A stretch of 64,000 nt of DNA from Hemileia vastatrix (GCA_030280995.1 JASXTE010000008.1:23433193-23497192); one strand, 5' to 3'; shown: positions 23,627 through 33,672, numbered from the stretch's first letter. A program made the numbers and translations. The notes: generated from the letters alone by a model not told the origin.

Positions 23627-24490
23627 AGGGGGTGTCAGTTCTGGCAAATATGCAGTTAACTTAAGTTCAGATTTCAAACCAAGTCAGCACTTAAATTTTG
23701 AAAAAAAGTCACTTATTTCAAAAATGGGTGTCAGTTATGACGTCAATCAGCACTTTTTTCCCAATTTTTCTTTCCCAACCACATGTTGGCCACATCATTA
23801 CTTCCTTGCCTACCTCATCCCTGTCAAATGTGACATCCAGACCTCAATCTCCTTTCATCAATCTTTGGCACACACCCCTCACTGAGATTTGAAACATTTT
23901 ATTGCAAAATTTTAACCAGGCATGGTTTTTCCTTCTTTTTTTATGTTTTCAACCTCTTAAACTCTTTTCTTGTATCATAAAATCTTCATAATGCCTCCCT
24001 GAAAATCCAACACTTAAAAGGAAACTCACAAAAAGCTTCATCACAAAGGTCTTCCCATAATGCAACCCCTCACCTGAGAAATCAAAGTCTGGACAGCTAA
24101 AAAAGGAAGATTATCTCATCATTATCAACTTACTCAAAATTAAATAAAATTTTGATGCATTTTTTGGATGTGAGTAGTCCACCTTCATCAAAGTTCAATG
24201 GATTCTTGTTGATGGCAAATGAAGTAAAAAAGAAAACAAAAGGGAGAATTTTCATCAATCCTAAGTAAATGAAGGAGAGGTTCAAAAGTTATCAATCAAA
24301 AATATAAAAAGGCTCATTTTGCTTCCTCCTCCACTGGCTTTTGTACTGATGATTATTATTTGGAGAATAGAATTACTACAGTTTCCAAAAAGCTCAATGC
24401 CATGTGTCTTCTCTATGAGAAAATGGATATTGTTTTTGGTTCCCAATTTAATAGTTAATTTTAATTTTATCAAAAATAGTTATATCATGA
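23627..24490 (+). repeat. left long inverted repeat of the palindromic element
   Basis: This stretch is the imperfect reverse complement of 27,640-28,524. It includes the AGGGGGTGTC end, CAGCACTTAAATTTTG, CACTGAGATTTGAAACATTT, CCACCTTCATCAAAGTTC and TATCAAAAATAGTTATATCA. It contains a broken version of the 103-codon frame that is open in the right arm. The same sequence starts again at 63,063. Confidence 0.85.
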
Positions 24491-25399
24491 GATTCTGATA
24501 ACACCATTTCTCATTACTGAACTCTAAAATATCCCACTTTTTGAATTTCAGATGGTAAAATAATGCTGAAACCTGTGCAAAAATCCTCATCACCAGCATA
24601 TTTTATCTCCTCACCACCAATTTTCATTTCTAAATTAAGCTAAGTCAACAAAATTCTATATCTGTTTGAAAAATTTGACAATACCCTCCCCTGAATTTAA
24701 TTGAAGCAAGGGGTGGGTATCACTAAATTTTTCCAAGTCATCAATTTTCCATGTCAGATTTGAAAATATCACAATACCCTACCCTGCATTTTATTGAATT
24801 AAGGGGTGAAAATCACCTAAATTTAATGTAATTCCATAAATTGATAAATTAATAAGTAAGATAATTTAAATTTACTAGTTTTAAAGTGATGATAATTCCT
24901 CAAGCCAAAATGTGGACCAAGTCTAGAAACTAAGTTTGGGACTTTCCACAGGTATAGGAGAGATGAACCCCATGAAACAATTTAATGTTATCATGATAAC
25001 TGTTTATACAACACAAGATTTTTGGCTCATTACTTTAGTTTTTTAAATTAAAAGATCAGATTTATATATTAAAAATTCATGAAAGAATGAAAAATATTTG
25101 ATGACTTTACCAATCCCCATACTTTCTTAATCTACTTAAATTTTTATTTAATTTATTACTTTTCCTTCTTTTTTTACCTTGTTGATTTGTTGGAAAAACT
25201 TTTGGCTGATCCGATAAGAGCAGCAAAACTGATTGGAGGGTTAGACATATGAAAATGGTAAGAAAAAGAAAAAACATACCTTAATGAAAGTGCAGAATAA
25301 TAAGTAAAGAAAAAGGAAGTTTGAGGAATTTGAAAGTATAAATGCATGATGTAAATGTTATGCTATGCATTATGAAATAAAGAATATTGAAATCGGAAG

Positions 25400-25995
25400 A
25401 AAAAGGCTCAACTTTAAAGGTCAATATCTCAGCAACCACTGAACCAAATTCAAATTGGTTTTCTTGAAATAAAATATAGGCTTCAGAAGTATCTTCAGCT
25501 AACAGGACAATAGATTCAAATAAACCTAACCCTAATACTGACTCTGATTTTCAAAATTGCACAAAAACTTTAAAAAAAAATTATCAAAGTTCCAACAATA
25601 TGGAGATAACAGCCTAGATAATCATCATATAAGAGTTTCAGAAGCCTTTTTCTCTAACTAAACAGTATAAAAACCATGAAATAAATTAAGTGATATTTGG
25701 AAAAAGAGGCTCAACTTCAAAGGTCAAAATCTCAGCAATCACTGAACCTAATTCAAACCTGTTTGTAGAAAATAAAAAGTAGGCTTCAGGAGAATCTTTA
25801 TTTCAAGGAAATTTAATTTAAATAAACCTAACCCTAATATGTTATATAAAAACATGAAAGAAAAAAGTCAAATCAGGAAAAAAGGCTCAACTTTAAAGGT
25901 CAATATCTCAGCAGCCACTGAACCAAATTCAAATCTGTTTGTGGGAAAGAAAAGATAGACTTCAGGAAAATCTTCAGTTTAAAGGACATCAGATT
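25400..25995. repeat. three imperfect copies of a GGCTCAACTTTAAAGGTCAA module
   Basis: Copies begin near 25,407, 25,706 and 25,885. Each reads GGCTCAACTTYAAAGGTCAA, then ATCTCAGCARYCACTGAACC, then AATTCAAAYYKGTTT, an AAATAKAAA-type tract, and TAGRCTTCAG, with AAACCTAACCCTAA or a variant after that. They lie inside the palindromic element, between its left arm and the inner hairpin. No protein reading is convincing. Confidence 0.85.
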
Positions 25996-26189
25996 TGATT
26001 AAGGCTAACACTAATTCTGAGTCTGATTTTCAAAATTTTACAAAAATTTGAAAAGTGATAATAAAAATGACAACATGAGGAGTTGAATAAGTCCACTGTT
26101 ATCTAGATATGAGTCCTACATATATTTAAAGATGAAATTCTTATAGAAAGAGAGAGATATCATATAGAAATTAAAAAAAGGAGATGAAA

Positions 26190-27310
26190 GTCACCTTGAT
26201 TTAAAGGTAGGAAAAATAGGGTGAGAAAGAGTGAAGTTGGAATTTGGAATTTGGGGGAAATTGAATATGGGGCAAGTGAAATTCTTAAAGAATGTGCAAT
26301 GTGTGTGTTTCAATGACATGGAAGCAAAAAAAAGTGAAATAGGGGAAAGGAGGAATAATAGCCATTCCAAGGAGGGATGAAGAGTAGGATGATGGGTTGA
26401 AAAGTGTTTTGATGGTGTACTTGGGGGTATAAAGTACTTGAGCCTTTCTTGAAAGAAGGTAAAGTTTCCAGGCCACTTTTGATAAAAAAGGAAAATTTTC
26501 TTCAAGATCAGAATCAGAATCACAATCGGAGTCCAAGAGGAGATCAAGAGCTGTGAAATTTATCGCTTGATGTAGCTTAACATGATTTGAGAGCAAGGGA
26601 GGCATGGCTTTTACATGGTATTAAAATTTAAAATTATGTACAATGTTTTGAGTTATAAAGTGTTATGATGCAGAGTTCTGTGTATGAATGGGATGATGCT
26701 GACAAATCAGTGAAATGAGACATTAGGGGGTGTAAGTTCTGGAAAATCTACACTTATTTAAGAACGGATTTCCAAAACACACTGCCCCAACACTGGTGGA
26801 GTTCAAAATGAAATAAGTCACTTATCTCACTCCAATCCACACTTTCTCAACCAAAAGTGCTGATTTCACCATAATTTTTCATTTCACTGATTTTTCAGCT
26901 TCATCCCATTCACAAACAGCACTCTGAAGCATAACACTTTATAACTCAAAACATTGTACATAATTTAAATATTAATACCATATAAGAGCCATGCCTTTGT
27001 TGCTCTCAAATCATGATAAGCTACATCAAGCAATAAGATTCACAGCTCTTGATCTCCTCTTGGACTCTGATTGCAATTCTGATTCTAATCTTGAAGAAGA
27101 TTTTCTTTTTTTTATCAAAAGTGGCCTGGAAACGTTACCTTCTTTTAAGAAAGGCTCAAGTACTTCATACCCCCAATTACACCATCAAAACATCTCTTAA
27201 TCTATCTGTACCCAGTTTTAGACAGTTTTTGAGGACTTCTCAGGAATTTTTCTTTAGAATGCTTATTCTTATTTGCATATTGACTTTGATTTTGAATTAT
27301 CTGTTATAGT
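26190..27310. repeat. inner hairpin: inverted pair around a short loop
   Basis: 26,190-26,723 and 26,886-27,310 are imperfect inverted copies. Both encode the same peptide start, HQAI-x-FTALDLLLDSDC, on opposite strands, reading outward from the centre. The centre, 26,725-26,885, carries an AGGGGGTGTAAGTTCTGG end and is itself the inverse of 28,526-28,677. Confidence 0.85.
26991..27300 (+). pseudogene. N-terminus of a HARBI1-like transposase, broken (inverted copy at 26,285-26,605)
   Basis: The plus-strand frame reads HDKLHQAIRFTALDLLLDSD followed by a Ser/Asp/Glu-rich stretch. After a frame change it reads PSFRQFLRTSQEFFFRMLILI. An acidic N-terminus followed by FRQ-x-x-R-x-S-x-x-x-F-x-x-x-L-x-x-I is what I expect at the start of fungal HARBI1-type (PIF/Harbinger) transposases. 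The DDE part is absent. The inverted arm carries the same N-terminus on the minus strand. The family call is an inference from a short stretch; the 3-bp target duplication of the whole element agrees with it. Confidence 0.45.
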
Positions 27311-27639
27311 CTCTTTTTTTCAAGTCTTTTTGTTTTCCTTCATCAACTCAACATGAAATCTCATATTTTCTGCAATTGCATGATTTTTCAATCATTCTTT
27401 TTTACTTTCATCACTCATATCCATTTCCTCCTCTCCTCTTTCATCCCTCAAATAATTTGAAGTCAATTTTTTTTCTCAACTCATCTCTCCATGTAAGTCA
27501 TTTTTTCATTTTTACTTATATATTTGCTAATTAATTTTTGTTTTGTTTTTTTTGTTTTGTTTTTTGTATCTAAATTTTTTTGGTAGGTGTTTATTTTTTG
27601 ATTTTAAAGATAAAATTAACCTTTTTTTAATCCCATGAT

Positions 27640-28524
27640 ATAACTATTTTTGATAAGATTAAAAGTAACTATTAAATTGGGAACCAAAAACAATATCCAT
27701 TTCCTCATAGAGAAGACACATGACATTGAGCTTTTTGGTAACTATAGTAATTCCATTCTCCAAATCATAATCGTCAATACCAAAGCCAATGGAGGTGGAA
27801 GCAAAATGAGCCTTTTTATATTTTGATTGATCACTTTGGAACCTCTCCTTCATTTGCTTAGGATTGATGAAAATTCTCCCTTTTGTTTTCTTTTTTACTT
27901 CATTTTCCATTAAGAAGAAGCCATTGAACTTTGATGAAGGTGGACTATGCACATCCAAAAAATGCATCAAAATTTGATTTAATTTTGATTAAGTTGATAA
28001 TGATGAGATAATCTTCCTTTTTTTTGGCTGTTCAGACTTTTGATTTCTCAGCTGATGGGTTGCATTATGGGAAGACCTTTGTGATGAAGCTTTTTGTGAG
28101 TTGCCTTTTAAGTGTTGGATTTTTAGGGAGGCATGATGAAACTTTCACGTTACAAGAAAAGAGATTAAGCAGTTGAAAACATAAAAAAAAAAAAAAAAGG
28201 AAAAAAACATGCCCAGTTAAAATTTTGCAATAAAATGTTTCAAATCTCAGTGAGGGGTATGTGCCAAGGATTGATGAAAGGAGATTGAGGTGTGGGTGTC
28301 ACAAGTGACAGGGATGGGGTGGGCAAGGAAGCAATGATGTGGCCAACATGTGGTTGTGAAAAAAAAAAAAAAAAAATTGGGAAAAAAGTGCATATTTGAG
28401 GTCATAACTGACACCCAGGTTTTGAAATAAGTGATTTTTTTTTTTTTTTGCAAAATTTAAGTGCTGATTTGGTTTGAAATCTGCACTTAAGTTAAGTGCA
28501 GATTTGTTAGAACTGACACCCCCA
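27640..28524 (-). repeat. right long inverted repeat of the palindromic element
   Basis: This is the reverse complement of 23,627-24,490 and ends in GAACTGACACCCCC at 28,524. Poly(A) runs near 28,182 and 28,359 and a poly(T) run near 28,435 account for most of the length difference. It carries the open 103-codon frame. Confidence 0.85.
27659..27970 (-). CDS. unknown 103-residue protein of the palindromic element
   Basis: An open minus-strand frame with ATG at 27,970 encodes LDVHSPPSSKFNGFFLMENE, then a basic stretch KKKTKGRIFINPKQMKERF, then ASTSIGFGIDDYDLENGITI and KLNVMCLLYEEMDIVFGS near the end. I do not recognise the family. The same protein, with frame breaks, can be read on the plus strand at 24,160-24,460 and 63,400-63,690. 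It is therefore a coding remnant carried by the element's long terminal repeats, probably one exon or the tail of a larger element protein. The sequence retains many of the same residues across three copies, suggesting past selection, but this may be just recent common origin. Confidence 0.45.
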   Translation of the reverse strand: MMHFLDVHSPPSSKFNGFFLMENEVKKKTKGRIFINPKQMKERFQSDQSKYKKAHFASTSIGFGIDDYDLENGITIVTKKLNVMCLLYEEMDIVFGSQFNSYF

Positions 28525-28836
28525 GATTATAGTGAAATCAGCACTTTTGGTTGAGAAGGAGCTGATTTGAGTGAAATAAGTGACTTATATCATTTTGAAA
28601 TCCATCAGTGTTGGGGCTAGTGTGTTTTGGAAATCTGCACTTCAATAAGTGCAAATTTTCCAGAACTGACACCCCCTAATAGGTTTTTGATTTGTAGTGA
28701 ATCAAGTTTCAAGTTGGTCACCCCTCCATATTTCATGGCACCTATCATTCAAAAAAATCATAAGTCAATCTGAAAACAAATAATAATGATAACAATAATA
28801 AGAATAAATAAGGAGAAAGCTAGAAAATCCTATCTT

Positions 28837-29045
28837 AGGGGTTATCAAAGTTACAAAATCTTCCATTTCAAAATACCTCCTGTTTCCACCCAATCAACCA
28901 TTCTTATTTTTTTTTTAAGATATGCCACATATTGGGCCCCCCAAAAATACCTTTTTACTGAGAATTTATGTCAAGTTTGTGGTTCTCTTTTTGTGTTGTG
29001 AAATACCTTTCAAAATATTACAAATCTTTAAGTTTGATACCCCCT
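28837..29045. mobile_element. MITE with AGGGGTTATC/GATACCCCCT ends
   Basis: The 209-bp block has terminal inverted repeats related to the AGGGGGTATCAAAGTTAGAA family at 34.9, 50.5, 60.4 and 61.4 kb. It shares their interior features (a CACCTTTTTACTGAGAATT-like stretch, a TTTGTG(G)...TTTTGTG(T)TGTGAAATA stretch). The flanking trinucleotides are CTT and ATT, so a target duplication is not preserved. Confidence 0.75.
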
Positions 29046-29875
29046 ATTATTTCCAAAAAATTGAAAAAAAATAAAATTAAAAAAAATAAAAAAAAAAGAG
29101 GGGAGAGAAGAGAAGAGTAGCTAAAACAAGTTCTTCACACTATTGTTCAGATTCCCTTGATTCCTGTTCTCCAATAGCCATTTACATTGTCTAACTAGAG
29201 TGATCTAATTGAATGCTTTAGGATGTGCCAAGTACGCAGCAGCTGTCTTAAGACCATCTCAATCCAACAAGGTACTTCATCCTTCATCTTAAAACAGAGC
29301 CTTAAGCTTTCAGTTAGTCTGCTATCTTTTACTTAGCTTACCAACTTCATCAGAAAAAACAAAATTCAAATAGAAAGCTAACCATCATCTCGCTTGTTTT
29401 TGAATACCATTACACACTGATCATAAAGGAAATCAAAGTAAAGTTTTCATTGAAAGTTTATGTAAAACAAGGAGCAAAGAAGATAAGATAGACAAATGTC
29501 ACGCAGATAAAAAAGAAAGATAGGTTAGAGATCTTTCATAACGAGGCCAAACTTCTGTAAATTGAAAAACGCGCATATTCACATAGATGGGATAGCATAT
29601 ACAATACAGATAGTTAGCCAATTTGAGCTAAAGCAATTGAGAAATGAGTCTCCCGCTGAATAAAAACCGATAGATACGTACGCCAACTGAAGGACCTAAG
29701 TGTGCTCCATCGGAGACCATGCAACACAAACAACCACCCTCATTTTTGAAAAGGCACCCAGGCCATTAATTTGGTTTCAGAATAAATGGATCTTTTAACC
29801 GTAAGATGTCATTATCGATTTGGCAATGAGTGAAATATGATTTGAGGAAGGAACAACAACTTCTGACTGGCATTT
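29046..29875. other. no gene; downstream flank of the host-like gene
   Basis: An A-rich run at 29,048-29,110 is followed by sequence of more even composition than the transposon regions. No frame above 60 codons is convincing here. It may hold the 3' untranslated region and flank of the gene ending at 29,876. Confidence 0.4.
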
Positions 29876-30885
29876 TTACCACTGAAACAGTTTTCTGTCT
29901 CTTGCTGCACGGCCCTTGCCACTAGATGAGGAAGATTGATGACTTCCCGGTGCTTCCGAGGAGCTACTGGATTCTTCTTGATTGCGACGGCTTTCTTCAC
30001 GAGCTTTAGCCGCTTGTTTACTAAGCCATGCTTTGGCTTCTTGAACATCTTTTTCAGCGAATACTTCACATTCAATTCCAAATCGTTCTGCCCAAAGTTT
30101 CATGGTTTCTCCTGATGCAATGGCGTCATAATCAGGCTCAGCCCGCTCGTGGTCTATGTGAAGATTGTACATTGAAATTGATGGTTCATGGGAATCAGAT
30201 ATAGATTTTGGGGCAACATTAGCGTGTTGAGGGGATGGAATGTAGATGGCAAGGGTAATTTTTCGTAGGGATTTTTTATGCTCGGCATGCCATGCTATAA
30301 ATTGTAAGATTGATCTGAATCTTCGCGGAGTATCTTCGGCCTCCAAAGATCTTTGTGATTCGACGTTGTCAATGGATATGGGAATACTAGCTTCATCAAT
30401 AGGAGGGGGGACAAAGCGTTTTACCATATCACTCCAAGGAGTCTCCTGACCAGTGAGCTGGGGAACAAAGAAGGAAGATTGAGGTCTTGAGAAATGAAAC
30501 TCAAGCCATTTTGTAGCATCTTTAGCGTGAGCACTAAGATGAGGGGGTGCCGATTTGAGAATGTCGAGGGTAGAGATAACTATGGTTGAAAAAAAAAAAA
30601 AAGCCGACAAGATGATCAGTGAACAGAAGAACGAGAGTGAAACCAAAGCAGACCATCAAGGGGCATGAAAATACGGTGGGCGGTCGCGTGTTGATGAGAC
30701 CAGCACCGAAGAAGCGGGAGTGCAAAGACGAGGAGCGAAGGATCGATTACGCGGAGTGGAGGCGGCTGGGGAAAGTGTGAAACGGCCTGGACGGAATGTT
30801 CAAGCTTGTCGATTTGATGTTTGAGAAACGCCGCGCCGAGAGCTCTGGAGACTCTCTCTTTCTCATTGGACGAAGCGGGAGTCAT
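29876..30885 (-). CDS. unknown protein, two exons (host-like gene)
   Basis: Exon 1 is proposed from ATG 30,885 (start MTPASSNEKERV) to 30,654, and exon 2 from 30,579 to the stop at 29,876, giving about 311 residues. Intron 30,653-30,580 (74 nt) has a GT donor, a CTGAT branch-like site, a T-rich tract and a TAG acceptor. Splicing joins the two frames in phase (…MPLD-V-ISTLDIL…). A donor about 20 nt further in is also in phase. The start could lie upstream, since the frame is open to 31,026. The protein has a Leu/Pro-rich N-terminus, a mixed central part (ATKWLEFHFSRPQSSFFVPQ, IAWHAEHKKSLRKITLAIYI), a possible helix EAKAWLSKQAAKAREESRRN and a Ser-rich tail. I do not recognise the family. Its higher GC, codon use and uninterrupted frame set it apart from the transposons on both sides. 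Confidence 0.6.
30580..30653 (-). other. proposed 74-nt spliceosomal intron
   Basis: On the minus strand it runs from GTCTGC to CAACCATAG. A CACTGATCA branch-like site and a run of 14 T lie before the acceptor. Without it, the upstream frame stops at TGA within the segment. The donor is weaker than the usual GTANGT; GTTCTT at about 30,633 is an in-phase alternative. Confidence 0.55.
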
Positions 30886-31642
30886 GCTACCCAAGTGCGC
30901 GTCCCGAGATGGAGAACGACGCAGATACAGCGGATGGTCAAGCCAGACGAGGACGAAGACGAAATCCAAAATAAAGATGTGAACGCAAGAGTGAAGGATT
31001 ATTTCGGTTGGCTGTTCAGTGTTCACATTGGGTGGTTACTCTTCTTCTAAGCCCAGCAATCGACTCCTCTTTTACTCAATCCTCACCATTTCAATCGGTC
31101 TCATCACGATGAATAATCCACCCTCTAACTCCCGCTCATTAGTCTTTCATTATTTATCACATACAAACCATATCAAAACTATGTGCTTGTCACTTTAGTT
31201 TAATGGATCGATCTACTGTCTCACTTGCTCTTCACCAAACCATAAAAATCGTCATAGGCTTTCGCTTGGCGAAAGAATCTACTATGCGTTACAAGTTTTG
31301 GAATGAGTGACACAAATTGTGTATCAGTGGTGATGATGATAATGATTCTATATTGCTGTGATTTAGGTAATGGAAAGATGTTTTGGTATGTACCGTGTTT
31401 CCACTTATGTATCTAGACTCTCTTCAGTATACAAATGATGTTTGGTTAAATGAGAAAATCGATGCCATAAATGTATATAATGCAGGAAATACCTGATTCA
31501 TGCTCTGCATTGGAATTAATGTGGAGTCAGAAATACCTATGAGATTTAATGTGGAAGAAGTATTCCTGATGAGGGGCAGCTGACTTTTATTCAATGTTTG
31601 ATAGACTATAAGAAAAGCTTGCTTGCTTTGTGTAATATTTTA
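30886..31642. other. upstream region of the host-like gene
   Basis: This is presumably the promoter and 5' untranslated region of the minus-strand gene. Two plus/minus frames of 84 and 136 codons overlap its start region; the 136-codon one is the extended exon 1 frame. No TATA box in the right orientation was clear. From about 31,100 the sequence is AT-richer with no gene. Confidence 0.4.
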
Positions 31643-31860
31643 GAGCATCTACCTCCGTTGCAGTAACATCTCAGTAGATAATTGCATAATTGCTGTGTCA
31701 ATTGTTACTGAAATGGGGTTTGACACCCTCGTATGCAGATTCAGTTAGCAAACACAAGTTGGGCAAATTTCCATACCCTCGTGTTGAGTCGCCCATTTGG
31801 TAAACTCTACTGTTTTCCTTCTCGCATTTTCGCTACTCACTTCACTCTCCTCAACTTTTC

Positions 31861-32700
31861 AGATGGGACAAATCATACTTGATGAATTTCTCACAATGGA
31901 AGAAGAAATAATTGTATTTACTGAATTGCTAAACTCATATAATACAACAAGGCCTAAAATAAAAAAAGAATCAATCAATGGAGACCATGTTGAAGGACAT
32001 CATCGCTTAATGAAAGATTATTTCAATGTTAATTGTACATACAACAACCATCTCTTTGAACAGCAATTCCAAATCAGCAAAGATCTTTTTCAAAAGCTGT
32101 CTACAGATTTACAGGAACATAATACATTTTGGGTTTGGAAAAGTGTAAGTCAATTAACATATAATAGTTTAATGACTCTAATTTGTTATTCTACAGGACT
32201 GTTGTGGCCAAATTGGTTGATCACCAGAACTAAAAATTACTTCTGTTCTACATCAATTGGCCTATGGAGTCTCTGCTGATAGCACCAATGAATATGTTTG
32301 GATTGGTGAAACTACAGCCCTACAATGCCTCAAAATATTCATCAAAGATATTATTACACTATATAAATATGAGTACTTACATAAACCTACACAACAAGAA
32401 AAGAAAACTATTCTCTGAGAATATGAAGATTGTGGTTTCCCAGGATGTCTTGGCGCAATTGATGGCAAGCATTAGGCTTGGAAAAATGGTCCAGGAGCAT
32501 GGGCAGGTCAGTTTCAGGGCAAAGAAGGTTCACCTACAATGATTTTGGGGGCAGTTGCCAGCAAAAGCTTGCACCTCTAGCACTGATTTTTTGGCTCCCC
32601 AGGCTCTTTGAATGATATGAATGTGCTTCACAGAAGCAGTATTTTTGATAAACTTCTTTCAGGAACACAAGATAACATAAAATTTAAAATTAACTGACAC
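31861..32700 (+). pseudogene. PIF/Harbinger DDE transposase (DDE_Tnp_4 type), frameshifted
   Basis: The frame from about 31,861 reads MGQIILDEFLTMEEEIIVF, then HRLMKDYFNVNCTYNNHLFE and FQISKDLFQKLSTDLQEH, the pre-DDE helices of plant-type and fungal PIF transposases. After a frameshift near 32,190-32,230 it continues VLHQLAYGVSADSTNEYVWI, GETTALQCLKIF, CGFPGCLGAIDGKH (first catalytic Asp), then AWKNGPGAWAGQFQGKEGSP, GAVASKSLHL and FGSPGSLNDMNVLHRSSIF (second catalytic Asp). It fades near 32,700, before the final acidic residue can be placed. Stops (after DGKH, and near SLHL) and the frameshift inactivate it. In live elements it cuts at the TIRs and, in the superfamily, needs a second DNA-binding protein. 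Confidence 0.92.
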
Positions 32701-33083
32701 ATTAAAAGACTAACTTTTTGAGCCTGGAAATAATGTTTCAGAAAAACTGAATGGAGAAGCAAACATAATAGGATTGGGATCTTGAGATGGAGGAGGAAGC
32801 TCAGGATTGGGATTTTTAGAAGAAGAAGCTGTTTTGGCCTTTATATTACAAAAGAAGGTGGGAATTTTTGATAATCTCTTCTTAGGAACAGTAGGATCAG
32901 GAAGAGCGGCTGGTCCAGTATAGACATTAGTTCTGGAAGGTATAATTGGACAATTACACTTGATTTTCTTAAGCCTGCAAGATCACAGGCAGTTCTTCCA
33001 GGAAGACCAGGGTTAGAAATTAGAAAAGGAAACTGGCATTTGGCACAAAGTTCACATGGAACAGCAAGGTCTTTTGATGACAT
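32690..33083 (-). pseudogene. Cys-rich second gene of the Harbinger element, frameshifted
   Basis: The minus-strand frame starts at ATG 33,083 with MSSKDLAVPCELCAKCQFPF and reaches GRTACD. A single-base loss at about 32,978 then breaks the frame. The next frame gives CRLKKIKCNCP and then Pro/Ser/Lys-rich sequence (VYTGPAALPDPTVPKKRLSK) to about 32,690. Read across the break the motif is CDSC-x5-C or very close, like the first half of a Zn2Cys6 finger, preceded by CELCAKC. The gene at 1.5-2.5 kb has the same plan (CRPC...CDSC-x3-K-x-K-C). In known PIF/Harbinger elements the second gene encodes a Myb/SANT-like DNA-binding protein; here it appears to be a different, Cys-based module. It could instead be a captured gene. 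Confidence 0.6.
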
Positions 33084-33672
33084 ATTGATGATGATATTGA
33101 TTTAAAAATAAAAGTTGAAATTGTTCAGGACTAGTTAAGGCAAATGGTTGAAGGGGATGAAGAGAGGATGAATATTTGTTTGATCAATTATGCAAATTTA
33201 AAAAAATGGGGACATTCTTCATTGGAGGAAGGATGTGGTAGTCAAAATTTTAGTATGGCACTTAAGTTTATTAAAAAATGGATTTGTGTTGAATGATTTT
33301 TGAGATTGGAAAGGCTAATCTTATTTTAAAATGGTTATATTAAATAAATTAAGCATTAAAAGTGGTTTAAAAGGGTTGATTTTACAGGTCAAGATTGAAC
33401 AAATAGTTACTGGGTAGGAAATGCAAGTATAGGTCTAAAAGTTCATGGAAATTAAAGTCAGGGTTCTCAAGAAGCTTTGAGAATTTTTCTGGAATTTTTA
33501 CTATTTTTCTGCTATTTTTAATAATTTTAAAAAGTATTTTTGATTTTTTATAATTTTCTTAACTTTGATAATTAATAGAGTCCTTTAATGAAATGAGGGT
33601 TAAGGTTCATGTCAAAATGCAGTAAAATATGCATACCAAACCAATATACCAACATGGAGGTAGATGCTCTTA

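Larger units (their letters stand above)
23627..28677. mobile_element. large palindromic TIR element with AGGGGGTGTC ends
   Basis: The left end AGGGGGTGTCAGTTCTGG at 23,627 and the complementary right end at 28,677 are both flanked by AAT, a possible 3-bp target duplication. The left arm (23,627-24,490) is inverted at 27,640-28,524. A second, inner inverted pair lies at 26,190-26,723 and 26,886-27,310. A third pair lies at 26,725-26,885 and 28,526-28,677 and carries the same kind of end. The element is therefore composite, perhaps a nested or rearranged pair. Coding traces (a 103-residue frame and a Harbinger-like N-terminus) are listed separately. Confidence 0.75.
31643..33669. mobile_element. 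PIF/Harbinger element with matching TIRs and TTA duplication
   Basis: The left end GAGCATCTACCTCC at 31,643 is matched by its exact reverse complement ending at 33,669. Homology continues imperfectly inward (GTTG against ATGTTG). TTA flanks both ends (31,640-31,642 and 33,670-33,672), the usual 3-bp target duplication of this superfamily. Inside, a plus-strand DDE transposase and a minus-strand Cys-rich gene converge. That gives the two-gene layout typical of PIF/Harbinger, but both genes are broken here. Confidence 0.88.

Noticed and set aside
26724..28677. An element bounded by the two short inverted ends at 26,725 and 28,677 as the primary unit
   Set aside because: Flanking trinucleotides differ (ATT on the left, AAT on the right), whereas 23,627-28,677 has AAT on both sides. 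Neither choice is proven, since a 3-bp match in AT-rich DNA can occur by chance.
32264..32542. 92-codon plus-strand frame
   Set aside because: It overlaps the transposase in another frame; the overlapping frame carries the DDE motifs.
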